Of a stretch of 64,000 bases of DNA, positions 19,131-26,590 are shown in pieces; position 1 is the first letter of the stretch, and every line of letters begins with the position of its first letter. The stretch is from an uncultured Microbacterium sp. (GTDB taxonomy: Bacteria; Actinomycetota; Actinomycetes; Actinomycetales; Microbacteriaceae): assembly GCF_900078385.1 (NCBI RefSeq), contig NZ_FLQR01000011.1, forward strand, positions 62,001 to 126,000. The letters are read 5' to 3'. Under the pieces are notes generated by a model. The model ran no database searches, was not told the DNA's origin, and saw nothing but the letters and a program-made list of their open reading frames with translations. Position numbers and translations under genes: made by a program.

Positions 19131-19529
19131 TCAGTTGACCGGGCCGGTCCACTTCTCGCCGGGGCCCTTGCCGATCGGGTCCGGGATGACCGACGCCTCG
19201 CGGAACGCGAGCTGCACCGAGCGCAGGCCGTCGCGCAGCGATCGGGCGTGCATGTCGCTGATCTCGGGGGCGCCGGCGGTGATGAGGCCGGCGAGGGCGT
19301 TGATGAGCTTCCGGGCCTCGTCGAGGTCCTTCTGCGTCTCCGGGTCGTCGGCGAGGCCCACCTTGACGGCCGCCGCGCTCAGCAGATGCACCGCGGTCGT
19401 GGTGATCACCTCGACGGCCGGAACCGCCGCGATGTCACGGGTCGCGGCCTGCGAGGCGCGCTCCTCCTCTTCCCAGCGCGCGAGGCGCTCGGCATCCTGT
19501 TCCCCGGGTCCGGACGGAATCGTGTCCAC
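19131..19529 (-). CDS. DUF1844 domain protein, function unknown
   Basis: About 132 residues; DUF1844 spans roughly 25-105 (VITTTAVHLLSAAAVKVGL...QKDLDEARKLINALAGLI), mainly helical with a conserved leucine-rich segment. Always near infC in actinobacteria. GTG at 19529 has GAGAG upstream; a longer frame begins ten codons earlier but reads through the divergent infC promoter. No catalytic motif is visible. Confidence 0.78.
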   Translation of the reverse strand: MDTIPSGPGEQDAERLARWEEEERASQAATRDIAAVPAVEVITTTAVHLLSAAAVKVGLADDPETQKDLDEARKLINALAGLITAGAPEISDMHARSLRDGLRSVQLAFREASVIPDPIGKGPGEKWTGPVN

Positions 19530-19543
19530 GTGCTGCTCTCTGC

Positions 19544-19779
19544 TAGACTTGGCGCGCACCGGAGTGTTCTACTCCGGATCGAAAGAGGATCACATCCCAC
19601 CCGCGCTTGCCGTTCCAGGCTACCGGGTCTCGCACTCCGCCCCGTTCACCCGGGGTGGCACGGGTGCAGAACACTGAATGCCGATGCGCGTGCATCGTGC
19701 GGGGTGGACGTGATGCTCTTCCGCCCGAGGCGCAGCCTTGCGTCCCGGTGGCCGTCGCCCGCATGAAGAGGAGTTCCGC
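19544..19779 (+). promoter_or_regulatory. Promoter and long structured leader of infC-rpmI-rplT
   Basis: TAGACT (19544-19549) is a likely -10; transcription from about 19556 gives a 224-nt untranslated leader. The first element is a perfect 7-bp hairpin, CCGGAGT/ACTCCGG (19559-19565 with 19571-19577). Further CG-rich complementary segments occur around 19638-19668. Long leaders that bind L20 or are sensitive to IF3 are known for this operon in other bacteria; the same role here is inference. Confidence 0.5.
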
Positions 19780-20436
<657 letters not shown>

Positions 20437-20449
20437 GCGCCCACAGACT

Positions 20450-20463
20450 CCCGCTCCGGCGGG
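20450..20463 (+). other. Intercistronic hairpin infC-rpmI
   Basis: CCCGC-TCCG-GCGGG forms a 5-bp stem with a 4-nt loop between infC and rpmI, followed by an A-rich stretch and the rpmI ribosome-binding site. It may stabilise the ribosomal-protein message or act as a weak processing site. Confidence 0.5.
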
Positions 20464-20484
20464 AAATACAACGAAGGAAGAGAC

Positions 20485-20679
20485 ATGCCGAAGCAGAAGA
20501 CCCATTCGGGTGCCAAGAAGCGCTTCAAGATCACCGGCAGCGGCAAGATCATGAAGCAGCAGGCGAACCTCCGCCACAACCTCGAAGGCAAGCCCACCAA
20601 GCGCACCCGTCGCCTCACGCAGGACCAGGTCCTCGCCAAGGGTGATGCCAAGGTCGCCAAGAAGCTCCTCGGCCACTGA
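20485..20679 (+). CDS. rpmI: 50S ribosomal protein L35
   Basis: 64-residue basic L35 with the family start [14 protein letters not shown] and [14 protein letters not shown]. It is preceded by GAAGGAAGAG and lies in the classical infC-rpmI-rplT order. L35 binds 23S rRNA in the large subunit. Normal length. Confidence 0.97.
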   Translation: MPKQKTHSGAKKRFKITGSGKIMKQQANLRHNLEGKPTKRTRRLTQDQVLAKGDAKVAKKLLGH

Positions 20680-20709
20680 GCGCCGACGCACGTTAGGAAG
20701 TAGAACGAA

Positions 20710-21090
20710 ATGGCTAGAGTCAAGCGGGCGGTAAACGCCCACAAGAAGCGTCGCGTCATCCTCGAGCGCGCCTCCGGTTACCGGGGTCAGCGGTCGCGTC
20801 TGTACCGCAAGGCGAAGGAGCAGGTCACCCACTCGCTCGTCTACGCGTACCGGGACCGTCGCAAGCGCAAGGGCGACTTCCGCCGCCTGTGGATCCAGCG
20901 CATCAACGCCGCGAGCCGCCAGAACGGGCTCACGTACAACCGCTTCATCCAGGGTCTGGGTCTCGCGGGTGTGCAGGTCGACCGCCGCATGCTCGCCGAG
21001 CTGGCCGTCAACGAGCCCGCCGTCTTCACCTCGCTCGTCGAGACCGCGAAGAAGGCGCTGCCCGCCGACGTCAACGCGCCCAAGGCCTGA
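20710..21090 (+). CDS. rplT: 50S ribosomal protein L20
   Basis: 126-residue L20, an early assembly protein of the large subunit: [15 protein letters not shown] start, [18 protein letters not shown] basic helix, and C-terminal globular domain [13 protein letters not shown]...[10 protein letters not shown] that in other bacteria also binds the operon leader for autoregulation. Slightly A-rich SD (AGGAAG) 8 bases upstream. Followed by a strong terminator. Confidence 0.97.
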   Translation: MARVKRAVNAHKKRRVILERASGYRGQRSRLYRKAKEQVTHSLVYAYRDRRKRKGDFRRLWIQRINAASRQNGLTYNRFIQGLGLAGVQVDRRMLAELAVNEPAVFTSLVETAKKALPADVNAPKA

Positions 21091-21102
21091 GAACGGCTTG
21101 AC

Positions 21103-21135
21103 AGGGGCGTCCTCCTTCGGGAGGGCGCCCCTTTC
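21103..21135 (+). terminator. Rho-independent terminator of infC-rpmI-rplT
   Basis: AGGGGCG-T-CCTCC, loop TTCG, GGAGG-G-CGCCCCT forms a continuous 13-bp stem with a stable UUCG tetraloop, followed by TTTC. It ends the ribosomal-protein operon before the methyltransferase promoter. Confidence 0.9.
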
Positions 21136-21193
21136 GCATGCCCCGGATGTCGTCCTACGGGGATGCCGGCAGCCGCGGCCCTACACTGAGAGC

Positions 21194-21994
21194 GTGCTCG
21201 AGAACCCCCGTTCGCCGCGCGTGCGCGCTGTGGCGAAGCTGACCAAGCGCAGCGCCCGTCAGGAGACCGGCCTCTTCCTCCTGGAGGGCCCGCAGGCCGC
21301 CCGGGAGGCCCTCACGTTCCGGCCCGACACCCTCGTCGAGCTGTACGCGACCCCGACGGCCATGGAGAGACACCAGGACGTGAAGGATGCCGCGGAGGAC
21401 GCCGGCGTCGAGATCATCTTCACGACGGAGGCCGTCCTGGACGCGATGGCCGACACCGTCACGCCACAGGGAATCGTCGCGGTAGCCCGGCAATCGCCCA
21501 CCGCGGCGCGCGACATCTTCGCGGGTTCGCCGCGTCTCGTCGTCATCTGCGAGGAAGTGCGCGATCCCGGGAACCTCGGCACCATCATCCGCGCCGCCGA
21601 CGCGGCGGGGGCGGACGCCGTGGTCCTGACCGGACGGACGGTCGACCCGTACAACCCCAAAGTCGTGCGGGCGACGACCGGCTCGCTGTTCCACGTGCCG
21701 GTGGCCGTGGGGGCGGAGCTCGGCGAGACCGTCCAGCGTGCCCGCGCGGCCGGGCTCCGGGTGATCGCCGCGGACGTCGGGGGAGAGGACTTCCTCGCGC
21801 ACCGGGGGACGCTCGCAGAGCCGACCGCGTGGCTGTTCGGCAACGAGGCGCGAGGCCTCGACGAGGATGCGCTGGCCCTCGCCGACCTGTCGCTGCGCCT
21901 GCCCATCTACGGCGCCGCGGAATCGCTCAACCTCGCCACCGCCGCGAGCGTCTGCCTGTACGAGAGCGCCTTCGCGCAGCGCGCCGGCGCCTGA
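21194..21994 (+). CDS. SpoU/TrmH family RNA 2'-O-methyltransferase
   Basis: 266-residue SPOUT methyltransferase. N-terminal substrate-binding domain (about 1-95, LFLLEGPQAAREAL) and the knotted catalytic domain with the three SpoU motifs: NLGTIIRAADAAG (about 133-145), FGNEARGL (about 216-223) and LPIYGAAESLNLATAAS (about 236-252). It acts on rRNA or tRNA ribose; the exact site cannot be told. GTG at 21194 follows TACACT (21182-21187) by six bases without an SD, so a leaderless mRNA is likely. Its place between rplT and other genes is common in actinobacteria. Confidence 0.88.
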   Translation: MLENPRSPRVRAVAKLTKRSARQETGLFLLEGPQAAREALTFRPDTLVELYATPTAMERHQDVKDAAEDAGVEIIFTTEAVLDAMADTVTPQGIVAVARQSPTAARDIFAGSPRLVVICEEVRDPGNLGTIIRAADAAGADAVVLTGRTVDPYNPKVVRATTGSLFHVPVAVGAELGETVQRARAAGLRVIAADVGGEDFLAHRGTLAEPTAWLFGNEARGLDEDALALADLSLRLPIYGAAESLNLATAASVCLYESAFAQRAGA

Positions 21995-22079
21995 CGCCGC
22001 GCATTCCGGGCCTGTTACAGATCGGTAAAGGTCCCGTCAAGACCCTGCGCCCCCGGCGGGCGATCCGTAGGGTGGCGTC

Positions 22080-22874
22080 ATGGCGACTCCAGAGAACGAG
22101 GCTGCGCCGCGAACGTCGAACATCGACGTCCGCCGCGGTCAGCCCCTCGTCGTGATCTCCGATGTCCAGAAGCACTACGGCGACTTCCAGGCGCTGAAGG
22201 ACATCGACCTCACGGTCAATCGCGGTGAGGTGGTCGTCGTCATCGGGCCGTCCGGCTCCGGCAAGTCGACTCTCTGCCGCACGATCAACCGGCTCGAGAC
22301 CATCACGAGCGGCAGCATCACGATCGACGGCAAGGAACTGCCGAAGGAGGGCAAGGGACTCGCCGCGCTCCGCGCCGACGTCGGCATGGTCTTCCAATCG
22401 TTCAACCTGTTCGCCCACCTCACGATCCTCGAGAACGTCACGCTCGGCCCCATCAAGGTCAAGGGCATGAAGAAGGCCGAAGCCGAGACGCTCGCGAAGA
22501 AGCTCCTGGACCGGGTGGGCGTGGGCCAGCAGGCCGCGAAGCTGCCCGCACAGCTCTCCGGCGGACAGCAGCAGCGCGTCGCGATCGCGCGCGCCCTCGC
22601 GATGCAGCCCAAGCTCATGCTCTTCGACGAGCCGACGAGCGCCCTGGACCCCGAGATGATCAACGAGGTCCTCGACGTCATGGTGACCCTCGCCCAGGAG
22701 GGCATGACGATGATCGTCGTGACCCACGAGATGGGCTTCGCCCGGAAGGCCGCCGACCGCGTCGTGTTCATGGCCGACGGACAGATCGTCGAGGAGGCCA
22801 CGCCCGACGAGTTCTTCACGCATCCCAAGAGCGATCGCGCCAAGGACTTCCTCTCCAAGCTCATCACCCACTGA
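22080..22874 (+). CDS. gluA: Glutamate-type polar amino-acid ABC importer, ATP-binding subunit
   Basis: 264-residue ATPase: Walker [10 protein letters not shown] at 56-64, LSGGQQQR near 160, Walker [14 protein letters not shown] near 180, switch VTHEMGF. The family (GlnQ/GluA) energises import of glutamate, glutamine or aspartate. The first gene of a four-gene operon in the same order as Corynebacterium gluABCD. TAGGGT at 22068-22073 sits six bases before the ATG, suggesting leaderless translation. Confidence 0.92.
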   Translation: MATPENEAAPRTSNIDVRRGQPLVVISDVQKHYGDFQALKDIDLTVNRGEVVVVIGPSGSGKSTLCRTINRLETITSGSITIDGKELPKEGKGLAALRADVGMVFQSFNLFAHLTILENVTLGPIKVKGMKKAEAETLAKKLLDRVGVGQQAAKLPAQLSGGQQQRVAIARALAMQPKLMLFDEPTSALDPEMINEVLDVMVTLAQEGMTMIVVTHEMGFARKAADRVVFMADGQIVEEATPDEFFTHPKSDRAKDFLSKLITH

Positions 22875-22936
22875 GAACGTCCGCGCCCATGCACCGGCGC
22901 GACGACCGAAGAAGAGATCGAAACCAGGAGGATCAC

Positions 22937-23848
22937 ATGCGCAAGACACGCATCGCCGGCGCTCTCGCCGGCATCGCGATCGCCGCACTCGCGCTCGCGG
23001 GCTGCAACAGCGGAACCCCCGGGGCAGACCCCGCCGAGCCGGGTGAGGGGGAAGGCGACGGCACGTGGTTCGAGGTCGCCTCCGAGCCCGTCGAGGTCGA
23101 GGGCAGCGACACCGTCGCCGCGATCACGGAGCGCGGGAAGGTCAGGATCGGCGTCAAGGAGGACCAGCCGAACCTCGGCTACCTGGACCCCACAACCGGC
23201 GAGCGCAGCGGGTTCGACATCGACATCGCGCGCTGGATCGCGGCATCCCTCGGCTACGACGAGGAGGACATCGAGTTCTCGGTGATCGACTCGAAGGCGC
23301 GCGAGGACTCGATCACGCGCGGCGACATCGACTACTACGTCGGCACGTACTCGATCAGCGACGCCCGCAAGGAGCTCATCTCGTTCGCCGGCCCGTACTT
23401 CATCACCGGTCAGGGTCTGCTCGTCATGGCGGACAACGACACGATCACCGGTCCTGACTCACTGACCTCTGACATGATCATCTGCTCGGCCACCGGCTCC
23501 ACCTCCATCCAGAACATCCAGCGGGACTACCCGTCCCAGACCGAGGAGTTCGACAAGTACTCCGAGTGCGTCGAGGCCATGAAGAACGGCCAAGTGGATG
23601 CCGTCACGACCGACGAAGCGATTCTCCTCGGGTACGCCGCGCAGGATCCCGACAACCTCAAGGTGACCGGCGAGGTCTTCAGCGAGGAGCGCTACGGCGT
23701 CGGCATCAAGAAGGGCGACACGGCGTTCGTCGAGTACGTCAACACGCTGTTCACGGACGGCGGCGACATCTGGCAGGCCATCTTCGACAAGAACCTCGGC
23801 GCGGCCGGGGTCGACGGGAACCAGCCGGCGGTCGACCCCGTCGAGTGA
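22937..23848 (+). CDS. gluB: Glutamate-type ABC importer, substrate-binding lipoprotein
   Basis: 303-residue SBP_bac_3 protein. Lipoprotein signal with lipobox LALAGC, acylated cysteine C23; an acidic spacer follows; the binding domain has VRIGVKEDQPNLGYLDP, GFDIDIARWIA and the hinge-region IDYYVGTYSISDARKE. ATG with AGGAGG upstream. It captures an acidic or amide amino acid outside the membrane and delivers it to GluCD. Exact ligand preference is not readable. Confidence 0.92.
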   Translation: MRKTRIAGALAGIAIAALALAGCNSGTPGADPAEPGEGEGDGTWFEVASEPVEVEGSDTVAAITERGKVRIGVKEDQPNLGYLDPTTGERSGFDIDIARWIAASLGYDEEDIEFSVIDSKAREDSITRGDIDYYVGTYSISDARKELISFAGPYFITGQGLLVMADNDTITGPDSLTSDMIICSATGSTSIQNIQRDYPSQTEEFDKYSECVEAMKNGQVDAVTTDEAILLGYAAQDPDNLKVTGEVFSEERYGVGIKKGDTAFVEYVNTLFTDGGDIWQAIFDKNLGAAGVDGNQPAVDPVE

Positions 23849-23853
23849 CCCCT

Positions 23854-23892
23854 GCGGGGCGGTGCGCCGTTGACGCGGCGTCACCGCCCCGC
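23854..23892 (+). other. Strong intercistronic stem-loop gluB-gluC
   Basis: GCGGGGCGGTG (23854-23864) pairs perfectly with CACCGCCCCGC (23882-23892), and CGCCG/CGGCG extends the stem inward to a 6-nt loop with one bulged T. A 16-bp stem directly after the binding-protein gene and before the permease genes is the classic place for an element that keeps the upstream message stable or attenuates the downstream genes. No U-tract follows. Confidence 0.75.
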
Positions 23893-23921
23893 CCCACCCC
23901 CGGCACGATGAGAGGAGAACG

Positions 23922-24572
23922 GTGAACCAGGTCTTCGACTACCCCGACCTGTGGGTCGAGGCGCTGATCGGCACCCTCATCCTCTTCTTCGCGGGCGGTG
24001 GGATCGCCCTCGTCCTCGGGTTCATCGTCGGGGCGATGCGCGTCTCCCCGGTGCCGATCGCCCGCGCGGTCGGGACGGCATACGTCAACACGATCCGCAA
24101 CACCCCGCTCACGCTCGTGCTGTTCTTCTTCGCCTTCGCGGTGCCCCTGCTGATCCCGATGCCGCGCGGCAGCTTCCTGCTGCTGGCCATCCTGGGCCTC
24201 GGCATCTACACCGCGACCTACGTCGCCGAGACGCTGCGCTCCGGCATCAACACCGTCCCGATGGGGCAGGCCGAGGCGGCGCGGGCGCTCGGCATGGGCT
24301 TCGGGCAGGTGATGGGCTACGTCGTGCTGCCACAGGCGGCGCGCTCGGTGATCCCGCCGATGATGAGCGTCCTGATCGCGCTGCTGAAGAACACGACGGT
24401 GGCGTCCGGCTTCTCCGTCGTGAACCTCGGCAACATCCGCGCCAACATGAGCGAGAACGGCGAGAACCAGATGGTGACGATCCTGCTCGTGATGGCCGTG
24501 TTCGTCGCCCTCGTGCTGCTCCTGGCCTGGCTGCAGCGCGTGCTCGAGAACAAGTGGCGGGTGGCGCGATGA
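23922..24572 (+). CDS. gluC: Glutamate-type ABC importer, permease subunit 1
   Basis: 216-residue permease of the HisM/GlnP family with about five TM helices. The EAA loop that docks onto the ATPase is AEAARALGMGFGQVMGYVVLPQA near residue 115-135. GTG start with GGAGAAC just upstream. It forms a heterodimer with GluD; its stop overlaps the gluD start (ATGA). Confidence 0.9.
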   Translation: MNQVFDYPDLWVEALIGTLILFFAGGGIALVLGFIVGAMRVSPVPIARAVGTAYVNTIRNTPLTLVLFFFAFAVPLLIPMPRGSFLLLAILGLGIYTATYVAETLRSGINTVPMGQAEAARALGMGFGQVMGYVVLPQAARSVIPPMMSVLIALLKNTTVASGFSVVNLGNIRANMSENGENQMVTILLVMAVFVALVLLLAWLQRVLENKWRVAR

Positions 24573-25477
24573 GCGGCTCGGTCCTCTACGACGTCCCGGG
24601 GCCCCGCGCGCAGGCGCGGAACCGGATCATCGGCGCCATCACGATCCTCGTGGTCCTGGGGATCATCGGCTTCGTGATCTGGCGGCTCTTCGCGACGGGT
24701 CAGTTCTCGGCTCAGAAGTGGGAGCTGTTCGGCTACACGCGCGTCTGGCAGATGATCGGCACCGCCACCCTCGCGACCGTCACCGCCTTCGCGGCGGCGG
24801 GCGTCGGCGCGCTCGTCCTGGGCTTCGTCCTCGGCATCGGCCGTCTGTCCGACCACGCGTGGGTCCGGCGTCCGGTGACGGTGATCGTCGAACTCCTGCG
24901 CGCCGTCCCGGTCCTCGTGTTCATGCTGCTCCTGTACTACGGCTTGCCCGTCATCGGCATCCGGATGTCGAGCTACTGGGCCGTCGTCCTCGCCCTGGTC
25001 CTGTACAACGGCTCGGTGCTGTCCGAAGTGATCCGCGCGGGCGTGGAATCCCTGCCCCGGGGCCAGCAGGAGGCCGGCTACGCCGTCGGGCTCCGCAAGG
25101 CCGGCGTCATGCGGCTCATCCTGCTGCCGCAGGCGATCCGCGCCATGATGCCGGTCATCATCGCCCAGCTCGTCGTCACGCTGAAGGACACCGCGCTCGG
25201 CTTCATCATCACCTACCCCGAGCTGCTGTACACGGCCAAGCTCCTGGGCTCGAACGCCAACTTCGGCTCGCCCCTGATCCCGTCCGCGCTCATCGCCGGC
25301 TCGATCTACATCGCCATGTGCCTCGCTCTCAGCTACGTCGCGCACCGCGTCCAGCAGCGCACGCAGCGCTCGCCCAAGGTGCAGCTGACGATCGCGCCGC
25401 TGCAGGAGACCACCGACACGCAGCTCATCGCGACGCAGACCGAGGATCATCACCACGGCCGGCACCCCGGCCACTGA
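24569..25477 (+). CDS. gluD: Glutamate-type ABC importer, permease subunit 2
   Basis: 302-residue permease: one N-terminal TM (about 20-43), a short external loop, then the BPD_transp_1 core with EAA loop QQEAGYAVGLRKAGVMRLILLPQA near 170-190. Longer than GluC, as usual for GluD. The C-terminal cytoplasmic tail is histidine-rich (DHHHGRHPGH) and is encoded by the first unit of a degenerate 15-bp repeat array, so it may be recent and not conserved. Confidence 0.9.
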   Translation: MSGSVLYDVPGPRAQARNRIIGAITILVVLGIIGFVIWRLFATGQFSAQKWELFGYTRVWQMIGTATLATVTAFAAAGVGALVLGFVLGIGRLSDHAWVRRPVTVIVELLRAVPVLVFMLLLYYGLPVIGIRMSSYWAVVLALVLYNGSVLSEVIRAGVESLPRGQQEAGYAVGLRKAGVMRLILLPQAIRAMMPVIIAQLVVTLKDTALGFIITYPELLYTAKLLGSNANFGSPLIPSALIAGSIYIAMCLALSYVAHRVQQRTQRSPKVQLTIAPLQETTDTQLIATQTEDHHHGRHPGH

Positions 25478-25505
25478 CACCCGGACCACGGGCACCCCGA
25501 CCACG
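25461..25505. repeat. Three degenerate 15-bp tandem repeats across the gluD stop
   Basis: GGCACCCCGGCCACT, GACACCCGGACCACG and GGCACCCCGACCACG follow one another. The first unit encodes the last four residues and stop of gluD; the others are intergenic before the pheS promoter. Confidence 0.7.
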
Positions 25506-25549
25506 GGGGCGCCGGAAGGCGGCCATCGCCGCCGGTAGACTCGTTCTTC

Positions 25550-26590
25550 GTGTCTGACGCACCCGAAATCACCCCCGACGCGGTCGAAGCCGCCGTCGCC
25601 GACGCGCTCGCCGCGATCGCCGCGGCCGGCGACACCGCCGCACTGAAGGCGTCCCGCGCCGCCCATACCGCGGAGGGCTCGCCGCTCGCACGCCTGAACG
25701 CCCAGCTGCGGAACGTCCCGAACGAGCGCAAGGCCGAGTTCGGCAAGCTCGTCGGCGGCGCCCGAGGGCGCGTGACCCAGGCGCTCACGGCGCGCGAGGC
25801 GGAGCTCGCCGAGGCGGAGACCGCCGCGACGCTGGAAGCCGAGCGCATCGACGTCACGGCGCTCCCGCAGCGCGCGCGCGTCGGGGCGCGGCATCCGCTC
25901 ACCCTCCTGCAGGACCAGGTCGGCGATATCTTCGTCGGCATGGGCTGGGAGATCGCGGAGGGTCCCGAGCTCGAGCACGAGTGGTACAACTTCGACGCCC
26001 TCAACCTCGACGCCGACCACCCGGCGCGGCAGATGCAGGACACGTTCTACGTCGACCCCGTGGCCCGCCACCTGCTGCTGCGCACGCAGACGAGCCCCGT
26101 GCAGATGCGCACGATGCTCACCCGCGACCTGCCGATCTACGTCGTCTCGCCGGGACGCGTGTTCCGCACCGACGAGTTCGACGCAACCCACCTGCCGGTG
26201 TTCAGCCAGTTCGAGGGCCTCGTGATCGACAAGGGCATCACGATGGCGCACCTCCGCGGCACCCTCGACCACGTCGCCCGCGCCCTCTTCGGGGCCGAGG
26301 CGAAGACGCGCCTGCGCGCCAACTACTTCCCGTTCACCGAGCCGAGCGCCGAGCTCGACCTCTGGCACCCCACCTTCAAGGGCGGCGCCCGCTGGATCGA
26401 GTGGGGCGGCTGCGGCATGGTCAACCCCAACGTGCTGCGCGCGGCGGGGATCGACCCGGAGGTCTACTCCGGCTTCGCGTTCGGGATGGGGATCGAGCGG
26501 ACGCTGATGTTCCGCTCGGATGTGAAGGACATGCGCGACATGGCCGAAGGCGATGTCCGCTTCAGCGAGCAGTTCGGAATGGTGGTCTGA
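25550..26590 (+). CDS. pheS: Phenylalanine-tRNA ligase alpha subunit
   Basis: 346-residue PheS. N-terminal coiled-coil tRNA-binding arm (about 1-100), then the class II core with motif 2 around SPGRVFRTDEFDATHLPVFSQ (split here at the F) and motif 3 GFAFGMGIERTLMF near 310-323. Aminoacylates tRNA-Phe as an alpha2beta2 enzyme with PheT. TAGACT (25536-25541) lies eight bases before the GTG, consistent with leaderless or nearly leaderless mRNA; no T-box or Phe-rich leader peptide is visible. Confidence 0.96.
   Translation: MSDAPEITPDAVEAAVADALAAIAAAGDTAALKASRAAHTAEGSPLARLNAQLRNVPNERKAEFGKLVGGARGRVTQALTAREAELAEAETAATLEAERIDVTALPQRARVGARHPLTLLQDQVGDIFVGMGWEIAEGPELEHEWYNFDALNLDADHPARQMQDTFYVDPVARHLLLRTQTSPVQMRTMLTRDLPIYVVSPGRVFRTDEFDATHLPVFSQFEGLVIDKGITMAHLRGTLDHVARALFGAEAKTRLRANYFPFTEPSAELDLWHPTFKGGARWIEWGGCGMVNPNVLRAAGIDPEVYSGFAFGMGIERTLMFRSDVKDMRDMAEGDVRFSEQFGMVV

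Noticed and set aside
22080..22936. Frame shift or fusion between gluA and gluB suspected from overlapping open frames
   Set aside because: Both genes have complete, correctly bounded motifs and separate start signals.
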